Source: an uncultured bacterium
GTDB lineage: Bacteria > Bacillota > Clostridia > Lachnospirales > Lachnospiraceae
DNA: 31,742 nucleotides
Assembly: GCA_905214955.1 (NCBI GenBank)
Contig: CAJMON010000032.1
Span: 1-31,742 of the forward strand
Reading direction: 5' to 3'
The notes under the pieces are model-generated. The model had not been told where the DNA came from. It made no database searches and saw only the letters and a list, made by a program, of their open reading frames with translations. The translations under genes were made by a program, and so were the position numbers. Shown one piece after another: positions 8,394-15,565 of this stretch (position 1 is the first letter of the stretch; every line of letters begins with the position of its first letter).

Positions 8394-9084
8394 CCTTTGC
8401 CTCCTTCCACATACGTTTCATTCTTCCCCCGTTTCCTTTCTGGCTTAACTGCATCTGCCCGGCGCAGAAGCTGCACACTGCAGAAGGCATGGTAAAGCGT
8501 AAGAATTTTCCTTCTAGGGAAGAAAAGTCCGGCCCTTCTTTGATAAAAGCTGCCAGCCGGTATGCTCCCTGTCCAGTAAGCCCATTTAAAAAGGTAACTC
8601 TGGCTTTTTTATTTGCCTGGCGGATGTTGTGCAGAAAGACTTCCCGCTCGGCAGGAGAAACCAGGTCTCCTTTGGTTACCGCAATAAAGTCCGCGCACCG
8701 AAGCATGGGACCTGCCTTCTTTGGCGCTGTCACACCGGAAAGGCAGTCAATCACACACACTGCCGGGACTTCCCGGATATGGGGTGCGCACCGGCCGCAC
8801 AATCCGGCACTTTCCGTGATTAAAAGATCCAGGTTCTGGGAACGTCCCCATTCAAAAATTTCCGGAACGGAATCTGCGAAGTAATGGTCTGGGCAGATGT
8901 TTCCGGAAATATATTTGATATTTGGAATTCCACAGGCACGGTAAAGCTGGTCATCCCCGCTGGAAATACAGTCCAGCTTCATCACGCCTGTACGGATTCC
9001 CTCTTTCATAAGCATTTCTGCTGTTTTTAAAATAACCGCCGTTTTTCCGCAGGCATGGGCACCTGCTGTGGTAATCATCCGCAT
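8368..9084 (-). CDS. P-loop GTPase of the HypB/UreG/CobW type, with metal-binding-like cysteines
   Basis: The product has 238 residues. The P-loop GAHACGKT (residues 8 to 15) opens the protein, and TKGD (137 to 140) matches the NKxD guanine-specificity motif with a substitution. Cysteine motifs stand out: GNICPDHYF near residue 61, LCGRC (C96, C99) after the ITESAG strand, and CSFC (C204, C207) near the C-terminus. HypB, UreG and CobW relatives are metallochaperone GTPases that deliver nickel or other metals to enzymes, so I infer a metal or cofactor insertion role for the nitrogenase-like proteins encoded upstream. It begins 10 bp after the FecE-type ATPase and overlaps the next ATPase by 26 bp. 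The metal cannot be told from sequence. Confidence 0.85.
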   Translation of the reverse strand: MRMITTAGAHACGKTAVILKTAEMLMKEGIRTGVMKLDCISSGDDQLYRACGIPNIKYISGNICPDHYFADSVPEIFEWGRSQNLDLLITESAGLCGRCAPHIREVPAVCVIDCLSGVTAPKKAGPMLRCADFIAVTKGDLVSPAEREVFLHNIRQANKKARVTFLNGLTGQGAYRLAAFIKEGPDFSSLEGKFLRFTMPSAVCSFCAGQMQLSQKGNGGRMKRMWKEAKDGDPTGTL

Positions 9085-9094
9085 AGGCTCTTCC

Positions 9095-9880
9095 TTATAC
9101 TAGATGAAGGGGCACAACGCTTTGGTACTCCCTTCCTGCTACAGAAAACTGGTCAATATAAACCTGAACAGAAAATGACCGCCGCATATTTTCTTCGTTG
9201 ATCACTTCTTTTGCATCTCCAAATACATGGGTGCCGTCCTGGTTTAACAGAAGTGCTTTGTCGGAAATTTTTAAGGCATGTTCTGGATAATGAGTATTCA
9301 CAATGGCGGAAATACCTCTGTGATCAGACAAACGTTTAATGGTTTCCAGGATGATCAGCTGGTTTTTGAAATCTAGATTGGATTCCGGCTCATCTAAGAC
9401 CAGCATGGAAGGGGAAATGGTCAGTGCTCTGGCAATGAGCACCATCTGCAGCTCGCCGCCGCTCATTTCCGTACACAGCTTATCATGGAGATAGGTAATG
9501 CCGATTTCCTCCATGGCAGCTTCCGCCGCTTCCTTATCTTCTTTTCCCGGCTGGGCAAAGGTTCCAAGGTGGGCGCTTCTTCCAAGGGTGACCATATCAA
9601 TGGCAGTATATCCGAAAGCGGCTCCTTTTGCCTGGGGCACATAGGCGATTTTCTTCCAGAACTCTTTTGGTTTCATTTCACTGATCTGTGTACCATCCAC
9701 GTAAGAATTTCCGCTTTTCCATTTCAAAAGTCCCATCATGCATTTCAGCAGAGTGGTTTTTCCAACGCCGTTGGATCCAAGAACAGAAAGCACCTCCCCG
9801 TCTCCTACGGTAAAGCTGATGTCTTTTAACACGTCTTTTGTCTTATACCCGAAACAGCCGTTTCTTACGGTAAAAATCAT
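9095..9880 (-). CDS. ABC transporter ATP-binding protein, FecE/BtuD type
   Basis: This is the cytoplasmic ATPase of an iron-siderophore, heme or B12-type importer, 261 residues. Walker A is GSNGVGKTT, the signature is MSGGELQM, Walker B is MLVLDEPES and the H-loop lies in NTHYPEH. An upstream in-frame extension exists but reads through the permease gene in another frame. The ATG at 9880, with AGGAGG 9 nt before it, is chosen because it begins the conserved MIFTVRN strand and overlaps the permease stop by 4 bp (ATGA). It is the third component after the binding lipoprotein and permease. The imported ligand is probably a metal chelate or metal oxyanion; the sequence does not settle which. Confidence 0.93.
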   Translation of the reverse strand: MIFTVRNGCFGYKTKDVLKDISFTVGDGEVLSVLGSNGVGKTTLLKCMMGLLKWKSGNSYVDGTQISEMKPKEFWKKIAYVPQAKGAAFGYTAIDMVTLGRSAHLGTFAQPGKEDKEAAEAAMEEIGITYLHDKLCTEMSGGELQMVLIARALTISPSMLVLDEPESNLDFKNQLIILETIKRLSDHRGISAIVNTHYPEHALKISDKALLLNQDGTHVFGDAKEVINEENMRRSFSVQVYIDQFSVAGREYQSVVPLHLV

Positions 9881-10890
9881 GTCCACGCACCTCCTGTTTT
9901 CCGAAGCAGCAGAATGAATACCGGCGCACCTACGATGGCAGTTAAGATGGAAATTGGAATTTCCGCTGCTGTGGCAGCCCTTGCAAAGGTATCCATAACA
10001 ATCATAAAAAAGGCTCCAAGACCGATGCTCATGGGAATGACGCTGCGATTGTTGTTTCCACCGATCATTCTGGAAATATGGGGAATCAAAAGTCCTACCC
10101 AGCCTACCTGTCCGCACATGGAAACGCAGGAAGCGGTTATCATGGATGAGACGGCAATAAATACCAGACGCATCAGCTGGATATTGGTTCCAAGGGAGCT
10201 TGCCTCATCCTCATTTAGGGAAAGGATGTTTAATCTCCACCGAAGGGCAAAGATCAGTGCCACACCAGCCAGGATAAAGGGCGCACCCATCATCAGGTTG
10301 CTGTAGGTACTTCTGGACATACTTCCCATGAGCCAGTAGGTGATGGTGGGAAGCTCTTCTTCCGGATCTGCCACATATTTCATCAAAGAAACCAGGGCTT
10401 CAAAAATGGCTGAAATCACCATGCCGGCTAAGACAATCATCACAATGCTGCTTTTTCCGTTTCTCCGGCTGATGGAATAGGTGATAAAACAGGAAATCAC
10501 ACCGAACAGAAGCGCTAACAGCTGAACAGTCACAAGGTTTCCATGCATCAGAAGTCCCAGCACTGCCCCAAAGGAAGCACCGCTTGCCACACCTAATGTA
10601 TCCGGTGTTGCCAGCGGGTTGGAAAACAGTCCCTGAAAGGCAGCCCCGGAGCAGGAAAGTCCTGCTCCTACCAGCACTGCCAGAAGAATTCTGGGAAGTC
10701 TTACGTTAAAAATAACGGTATATGCGGTGGGGTCCGGCTCATATCCGGTAATCCCCGAAAATAAAATCCGGATGGTTTCCTGGATACTGACGGAATACCG
10801 GCCAATTCCAAGGCAGATAAGCCCTGCTAAAATTGGCAGTACCGCAATGATCAGATTTCTGGTTTTGTGGGATACTTGGCTGCCCATCAT
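9877..10890 (-). CDS. ABC transporter permease, FecCD family
   Basis: This membrane permease has about 337 residues and nine to ten hydrophobic helices, typical of FecCD/BtuC. Family segments include VRLPRILLAVLVGAGLS, LATPDTLGVASGASFGA and, near the end, GWVGLLIPHISRMIGG. The segment ITYWLMGSMSR is seen in several metal-chelate and molybdate-type members. An ORF can be extended upstream to 11061, but that extension is the inserted repeat read in frame and the end of the lipoprotein gene. The ATG at 10890, preceded by AAGGA, fits the family start. It overlaps the ATPase gene by 4 bp. The gap from the lipoprotein gene is lengthened by a repeat insertion, which may weaken coupling. Confidence 0.93.
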   Translation of the reverse strand: MMGSQVSHKTRNLIIAVLPILAGLICLGIGRYSVSIQETIRILFSGITGYEPDPTAYTVIFNVRLPRILLAVLVGAGLSCSGAAFQGLFSNPLATPDTLGVASGASFGAVLGLLMHGNLVTVQLLALLFGVISCFITYSISRRNGKSSIVMIVLAGMVISAIFEALVSLMKYVADPEEELPTITYWLMGSMSRSTYSNLMMGAPFILAGVALIFALRWRLNILSLNEDEASSLGTNIQLMRLVFIAVSSMITASCVSMCGQVGWVGLLIPHISRMIGGNNNRSVIPMSIGLGAFFMIVMDTFARAATAAEIPISILTAIVGAPVFILLLRKTGGAWT

Positions 10891-10920
10891 GTCTGTCCTT
10901 CCTTGTCCTTTTCTATTTGC

Positions 10921-11008
10921 GCGAAGCAACGAGTCAAAGTCCGTGCCTGCACGAGACCTTGGCGACTGCCGCGACAATATGGAAAACACGCTTCGCGGGT
11001 TTTTCATA
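10921..11008. mobile_element. 88-bp MITE/REP-like palindromic element with 8-bp target duplication
   Basis: The element begins GCGAAGCAACGAG and contains the inverted match CGCTTCGC near its right end (10990 to 10997). A small inner hairpin GTGC/GCAC lies at 10943 to 10952. It is flanked by exact 8-bp direct repeats CTATTTGC (10913 to 10920 and 11009 to 11016). The right copy holds the stop codon of the binding lipoprotein gene, so the insertion landed immediately after that stop. Removing the element and one repeat (96 bp) restores a compact 21-bp gap between lipoprotein and permease genes. Confidence 0.75.
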
Positions 11009-12163
11009 CTATTTGCCGGCTGCTGCTCTTGCCGGGTTGTAAATTTCCTGAAGATCCTCATCGGTCAGTTCTGCATTATAGTATTTTTCATAGTAATCTT
11101 TGATTTCCTGATCCATATCAATGTCCGCAAATTTTTCCGGCTGGATCTTGGTTGCAAGCCATTTTAATACCAGCGGGGTGTCAGATGCAGGTGGGAACCA
11201 GCGGTACATACCCAGCGGAAATTTGTATACCTGCTGATTTTTCACAGCTGCTACATTGCTCCAGTCATCACCTTCGATGGCATTGTTGTACAGGTCTTCC
11301 GGCTGGCAGGCAGAGAAGTTGGTGATGAAGATGATGTCCGGATTCCACTCATAGATCTGCTCCATGTTGATCTCCGCATTTCCGGAAAGCTCTTCTGCCA
11401 CGTTGATGCCGCCTGCGGTCTCGATCCAGTACTGGCCAAAGAAGTTGGAACCAGAAGTGCTGATGGTTCCGTTGTCATAGTTGAAAAGGATCAGAACCTT
11501 GGGCTTGTCTGCATCGTCAATGGTATCGGTTACGGATTTGATCTGCTCAGCAACCGCTCTTCCTTCTTCAATGATGGCATTTGCAGTATCCTGCTCGCCG
11601 TAGATCTCACCTAACAGCTCGATCCAGTCTGCATAGGTTTCTACACAGTCATACTCTGCCATGCTGGTAGAAAAGCCGACTGCCGGAATACCTGCGTTGT
11701 CATACATGGCACGTTCATCCGTGTTGCCTGCTGCGTAGAATACCACATCCGGCTCCAGAGAAAGCAGCTGTTCAATATTGACTTCTCCATTTTCTACAAA
11801 GCTGGTATCCACGTCTGCGATTTCCGGATACACGTTGATCAGATAAGAGTTCTGGGCAGCTGCCATGGAACTGGGATGTATTCCTACCAGATCATCGGCG
11901 CTTCCTCTGAAGAGGCAGTATACGGACGGCAGAGGCAGAATAGAAGAGATAACTACCCGTTTGATCTTCGTGGGAAGTACCACTTCTGCTCCTGTATGGT
12001 CTACAATGGTTCTGGTTCCTGTGCTCTCCCCGACGGTTTCTGCAGCAGTTTCGACATCAGCCGCTGTTTCGGTCTCCTCTGCAAATGCGCCGCATCCAAA
12101 CATGCTTGCCGCAATCAGAGATACGGATAATGCACCTGCGAAAAATTTCTGAAATCTTCTCAT
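11009..12163 (-). CDS. Substrate-binding lipoprotein, FecB/TroA-like (metal chelate importer)
   Basis: This is the extracellular ligand-binding component of the FecBCD-type importer, 384 residues. The N-terminus is a signal peptide (MRRF, then a hydrophobic core) ending at a plausible lipobox MFGC with the lipidated cysteine at residue 24. An acidic linker rich in E, T and A follows. The mature protein starts with RTIVDHTGAEVVLPTKIKRVV, the usual class III binding-protein opening, and has the VNIEQLLSLEPDVVFY and NMEQIYEWNPDIIFIT repeats that mark the two lobes. AAAGGA lies 7 nt before the ATG. It follows the second nitrogenase-like subunit by 49 bp, which ties ligand import to that enzyme. 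Ligand unknown; siderophore, tetrapyrrole or oxyanion are possible. Confidence 0.92.
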   Translation of the reverse strand: MRRFQKFFAGALSVSLIAASMFGCGAFAEETETAADVETAAETVGESTGTRTIVDHTGAEVVLPTKIKRVVISSILPLPSVYCLFRGSADDLVGIHPSSMAAAQNSYLINVYPEIADVDTSFVENGEVNIEQLLSLEPDVVFYAAGNTDERAMYDNAGIPAVGFSTSMAEYDCVETYADWIELLGEIYGEQDTANAIIEEGRAVAEQIKSVTDTIDDADKPKVLILFNYDNGTISTSGSNFFGQYWIETAGGINVAEELSGNAEINMEQIYEWNPDIIFITNFSACQPEDLYNNAIEGDDWSNVAAVKNQQVYKFPLGMYRWFPPASDTPLVLKWLATKIQPEKFADIDMDQEIKDYYEKYYNAELTDEDLQEIYNPARAAAGK

Positions 12164-12212
12164 TGTCTTTTCCTTTCTTTTTTGTATATTTATTCAGCAA
12201 AGCATCCGGTAC

Positions 12213-13385
12213 TTATTTTGCACCCTCTGCTGCGCTTTCCACCAGTTGTTTCAGCTCTTCCCCCAGATAATCCGGATATTCATCCCAGTGCAGCTTACTG
12301 GAAACTGCCAGGTGGGGAAGGCCGATGAGACGGACATCGTCCCGGCTTAAAATCTTGTCAAATTCCGGATCAGCAATCACGGTGTGATATTTTCCACTGT
12401 TGATCTCTTCCATGGCCGCGTGTTCATCTTTGATTTCCACGTCCTGTGCTTCCCGAAGTTCTTTGTCCAGTCCAAACAGGCCTCCCACTGTGATGGGATC
12501 GTCTGTTTTTTTCCGAATCAGATTTCGAAGCTCTCCGGCAAATACCTGTTCATGGATAATAAGAATACCCTTTTTCGAAAGATCTTCCTGGGGCTTCTTG
12601 GAAACCGTTTTTTCCTTGGCATTCAGTCTTTCCAAAAATGCGGTTCCATCTCCTAACGGAATGCCGCAAAGATAAGGAATCTGATATTTCTTTTCCAGGT
12701 ATCTGGCTGCTTCCAGTCCGGATTTCGCAATTACAATGTTAAGATCTGCCCCAGTGCAGGCCTTGATCTGCTCCACGGAAAGTCCCATGGCAAAGTCTGC
12801 CGCAACCTCGCATCCGTTGTTCTTCAGAAACTCCAGAATCCGCTCACAGTTTCCTTTGTTTCCTACGTCCAGAGGAAGCATTCCAAGAACGTTTACCCGC
12901 ATCGGGGACGTTTCTTTAGTTTTCTCTTTTTTCTCCGGCTTTTTAGCAAACCGTTTGATCAGGCTTACAAAGACATCGGATGCTCCTTTGTCATAATAAT
13001 TCAGGCCTGTCGTGGAGAATCCAAAAGAAGGAATCCCGCTGGCATTCTCAATTTCTGCTGCAATTCCCTGTAAGTCTGTTCCAATCACCGTAGGAACCGG
13101 GCTTCCCAGATATGCAATGAGGGAAGGATGTAAATCCTCAGCCGCTTTTAAGGTGCCTTCAATGAACTTTTCATCGTTTCCAAGAACCGCATCCATTCGG
13201 CGAAGTCCCGAACAATAGACCGCAGACCTAGAACCCATCCACCTGGGTTCATCGTACCCGGTGAAATTTCCTGTGCATCCGGATGCATCGTGCATCACCA
13301 CGATACCACCCAGGTCAAAGAGTGCGGAAGCTGCTCCGGAATAATCCGGTGCCAGAGGAAGCATAAATACACAAAGTCTGCTCAT
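12213..13385 (-). CDS. Nitrogenase component 1-like protein, NifK-like position (short)
   Basis: The product has 390 residues, much shorter than NifD or NifK (about 480 to 520). N-terminal cysteines align by context with the P-cluster ligands: C5 in RLCVFMLPL and C37 in HDASGCTGNFTGY, the latter matching the HGSQGC region of NifK. C58 follows in YCSGLRRMD. At the third ligand position (AYLGSPVPTVIGTD, residues 91 to 104) the cysteine is absent. A Lys/Glu-rich linker near residues 148 to 160 separates two Rossmann-like domains. It overlaps the preceding subunit by 4 bp (ATGA). I infer it forms a heterodimer or tetramer with that subunit and holds an FeS cluster at the interface. The substrate is unknown. 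Confidence 0.88.
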   Translation of the reverse strand: MSRLCVFMLPLAPDYSGAASALFDLGGIVVMHDASGCTGNFTGYDEPRWMGSRSAVYCSGLRRMDAVLGNDEKFIEGTLKAAEDLHPSLIAYLGSPVPTVIGTDLQGIAAEIENASGIPSFGFSTTGLNYYDKGASDVFVSLIKRFAKKPEKKEKTKETSPMRVNVLGMLPLDVGNKGNCERILEFLKNNGCEVAADFAMGLSVEQIKACTGADLNIVIAKSGLEAARYLEKKYQIPYLCGIPLGDGTAFLERLNAKEKTVSKKPQEDLSKKGILIIHEQVFAGELRNLIRKKTDDPITVGGLFGLDKELREAQDVEIKDEHAAMEEINSGKYHTVIADPEFDKILSRDDVRLIGLPHLAVSSKLHWDEYPDYLGEELKQLVESAAEGAK

Positions 13386-14629
13386 ATAATCAACCCCGCT
13401 TTCACAATCATGTCCTGAACATCCGCGCCGCCCTCAAAAGCTTCTTCCATCCACTTCATCAGCTTCTGGATTCCATAGAACCCAAACATGCCTTCATCTT
13501 CCATCAGGTTTACCACCCGATCCGATCCGGTCATGTAGCCGCAGTCAAATCCGATACACAGACAGGGTTCTCCTTCGTGTTCAAACTTCACTGCATTGTG
13601 ATCCATGGGATTGACAATGCGTGTATCCGGAAATTCTGCATCCAGAGCGTCTTTTGCACTTTTTTCAAATCCCGGAACACTGTCTGAAGCAATCATCCCT
13701 GCATGGAACCCATGTCTTGCCAGCATCAGGGCCAGAGAATAGGGTTTCATCACTGCCTGGTAATCCACGGCAATAGGATAGTCTTCAATCACGCCCGCCG
13801 CATGGCGGATGGCTTCTTCTGCCTGTTCTTTTTCTTTCTGGACATCGGATACCAGATCTTCAGAAAGAACCTCTGACAGCTGCTTGTAAAATGCCATCAC
13901 TTCTTCCGGATCATAGGTGACAAAAGCAGTCAGATACGGAATTCCAAACTGTTTTTCCATCATTCTGGCAGTAGCCAGTGCAATGGGTCCTGCCACAATG
14001 TTCAGCTTTGCGGAAGCCATTTCCATAAAATCTTCAAAGGTCTGATAATCTGCAATGCTGCACACACGGTATCCATGCTTTTTTAAGACCTGTTTCAGAT
14101 CGCTGGATTCGTTATAGGTGACATTGCTGCCTAAGACGTTGATGGTGTTTTTGGTCTCTTCCTTTTTTTCCAGAAGGCTGAACATATTCCGGTAGGTGGT
14201 GATTCCTGGCGGAAGCTTGGAGTCTAAGGAAATGGGATTCATGGTGCAGTGCCGGAATTTTACATCTGGGTTTCTTCTGGAAAGCTCTTCCAGGATCGGC
14301 TCATGGTCCGTTCCCAGAAGATCATCCAGGCAGGAAGTAAAAATCAGCAGCGCCTTCGGCTTTTGGGGGAGCATCTCAAACAAAATGTCTACATTGTCCA
14401 CGATCATCTGTTCAAAATCACCGGATACGATATCCGCCTCTGTCAGAAACAGATAAGAAACACGATGCTTGATTCCGCTTACGGCACCTCCTATGGCATT
14501 ATGCCGTCCGCACGCCGAAGGACAGACAAACAGAAGATGAGCTTCCGGAACCAGGGCTGCCATACGCACAATTCCCCAGCCTCCATGGGCTGCTGATACA
14601 TAATGGAGTGACGCACACTGTTTACTCAT
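13382..14629 (-). CDS. Nitrogenase component 1-like protein, NifD-like position (short)
   Basis: The product has 415 residues. Cysteines fit the three P-cluster-type positions of NifD: C5 (QCASLHYVSAAHGG), C36 and/or C40 (FVCPSACGRHNA) and C100 (FTSCLDDLLGTD, matching the SECPxGLIGDD region). The middle has the NVLGSNVTYNESSDL and IVAGPIALATARMMEKQFGIPYL segments typical of the superfamily, and the C-terminus ends in FGFYGIQKLMKWM. I could not locate equivalents of the NifD cofactor ligands (Cys275, His442 in Azotobacter numbering). It overlaps the NifH-like gene by 8 bp and the next subunit by 4 bp. This gene, its partner and the reductase form an H-D-K set like those of the Nfl, CfbCD and BchLNB groups. 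Confidence 0.9.
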   Translation of the reverse strand: MSKQCASLHYVSAAHGGWGIVRMAALVPEAHLLFVCPSACGRHNAIGGAVSGIKHRVSYLFLTEADIVSGDFEQMIVDNVDILFEMLPQKPKALLIFTSCLDDLLGTDHEPILEELSRRNPDVKFRHCTMNPISLDSKLPPGITTYRNMFSLLEKKEETKNTINVLGSNVTYNESSDLKQVLKKHGYRVCSIADYQTFEDFMEMASAKLNIVAGPIALATARMMEKQFGIPYLTAFVTYDPEEVMAFYKQLSEVLSEDLVSDVQKEKEQAEEAIRHAAGVIEDYPIAVDYQAVMKPYSLALMLARHGFHAGMIASDSVPGFEKSAKDALDAEFPDTRIVNPMDHNAVKFEHEGEPCLCIGFDCGYMTGSDRVVNLMEDEGMFGFYGIQKLMKWMEEAFEGGADVQDMIVKAGLII

Positions 14630-15398
14630 AATTGTTCTCTACCTCCGCAGACAATTCTATCATATGGGCTGCAAGTTTCCGGTACGCATCTGCCATGGCA
14701 CTTTCCGGCAGGGCTTCGATTACAGTTTTTCCAAGATTTTCCGCTTCCTGGACACTTTCACTTCTTGGCAGAACGGATACGATCTCTCCTCCGATCTCTT
14801 TTAATGCTTCTTTCACCAGTGCTTCTTCATTTTCCACCTTTCTGGAATTTAAAATCACTCCGGAATACTGGGCATAGCCTCTTTTGCCAAAATTCTTCAC
14901 CGCACTGGCAATGTTGGAAGCCGCATACAGCGACATCATTTCTCCGGAAGTCACAATAAAAACGTTTCTGGCATATCCGCCGCGGATCGGCATGGCGAAT
15001 CCGCCGCATACCACGTCTCCCAGCACATCGTAGAGGATCACGTCCGGACGGCAGACTTCATAAGCGCCAATCTCTTCTAATTTTTCAAAGGCTGTGATAA
15101 TTCCACGGCCTGCACAGCCGATTCCAGGAGTAGGACCTCCCGCTTCCACGCACCAGACTCCGCCGTATCCCTGAAACAGGACGTCGTCACAGGTAATGTT
15201 TCCATCGCCCTTTTCCCGGATGGCATCCAACACGGAAGTGATCTTCTTTCCATTTACCAGGTTCTTGGTGGAATCCGCTTTTGGATCACATCCGATCTGC
15301 AAAACCCGGTAACCCATATCTGCCAAAGCCGCTGAAATGTTGGACGTGGTGGTAGATTTTCCAATACCGCCTTTTCCATAAATTGCAATCTTTTTCAT
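14622..15398 (-). CDS. NifH-like ATP-dependent reductase (nitrogenase iron protein homologue)
   Basis: This is a homodimeric [4Fe-4S] ATPase that should pass electrons to the two downstream subunits. Counting from the start at 15398 (258 residues), the P-loop GKGGIGKST is at 8 to 16 and CDPKADST at 37 to 44. The cluster cysteines are C95 (GIGCAGRG) and C131 (DVVCGGFAMPIR). R98 corresponds to the arginine modified in NifH regulation. A further ATG lies at 15404, but the AGGGAG ribosome site is only 2 nt from it and 8 nt from 15398, so the inner start is preferred. It is the first gene behind the consensus promoter. Sequence places it clearly in the NifH/BchL/CfbC family; which branch needs a tree. 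Confidence 0.95.
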   Translation of the reverse strand: MKKIAIYGKGGIGKSTTTSNISAALADMGYRVLQIGCDPKADSTKNLVNGKKITSVLDAIREKGDGNITCDDVLFQGYGGVWCVEAGGPTPGIGCAGRGIITAFEKLEEIGAYEVCRPDVILYDVLGDVVCGGFAMPIRGGYARNVFIVTSGEMMSLYAASNIASAVKNFGKRGYAQYSGVILNSRKVENEEALVKEALKEIGGEIVSVLPRSESVQEAENLGKTVIEALPESAMADAYRKLAAHMIELSAEVENNYE

Positions 15399-15434
15399 GT
15401 CCATTCTCCCTGTATTAAACGGTTACTTTATTAT

Positions 15435-15450
15435 TAGTTTGCGCTAACTA
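15435..15450. promoter_or_regulatory. Palindromic operator candidate at the nitrogenase-like operon start
   Basis: TAGTTTGCGCTAACTA is an imperfect palindrome (TAGTT, six bases with GCGC at the centre, AACTA). It also contains TTAG-N6-CTAA shifted by one base. It covers roughly +3 to +18 of the predicted transcript, where a bound repressor would block initiation. Its shape recalls DtxR-type metal boxes, which is an inference. Confidence 0.5.
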
Positions 15451-15459
15451 TGTTTTTGA

Positions 15460-15488
15460 ATTATACTAGACTAACTTGCATTTGTCAA
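15460..15488 (-). promoter_or_regulatory. Consensus sigma-A promoter of the nitrogenase-like operon
   Basis: On the minus strand TTGACA (15488 to 15483), a 17-bp spacer and TATAAT (15465 to 15460) match consensus at all 12 positions. Transcription would start near 15453, about 50 bp before the NifH-like gene. Such an unimpaired promoter suggests control by a repressor, in keeping with the adjacent palindrome. Confidence 0.85.
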
Positions 15489-15511
15489 TTCTTTTTTCAT
15501 ACCCTAAACAC

Positions 15512-15551
15512 AAAAAAGACAGCCAAACCACATTTTTGTAGTTTGACTGCC
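15512..15551 (-). terminator. Intrinsic terminator after miaB
   Basis: A 14-bp stem (15551 to 15538 pairing with 15531 to 15518, with three G-U pairs) and a six-base loop are followed on the minus strand by six T (15517 to 15512). It lies 15 bp after the miaB stop and separates miaB from the nitrogenase-like operon promoter. Confidence 0.9.
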
Positions 15552-15565
15552 TATGTCAGGAACCT

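Noticed and set aside
9881..10117. Upstream extension of the FecE-type ATPase ORF.
   Set aside because: It is an out-of-frame shadow of the permease gene. The ATG at 9880 has the ribosome site and the conserved start.
10891..11061. Longer N-terminus for the FecC-type permease (start at 11061).
   Set aside because: The extension is a repeat insertion plus the end of the lipoprotein gene read in another frame. The ATG at 10890 with AAGGA fits the family length.
12213..15398. True nitrogen fixation (nifHDK).
   Set aside because: The component-1 subunits are about 100 residues too short, one P-cluster cysteine position is lost, cofactor ligands were not found, and no nifB, nifE or nifN is present in the window.
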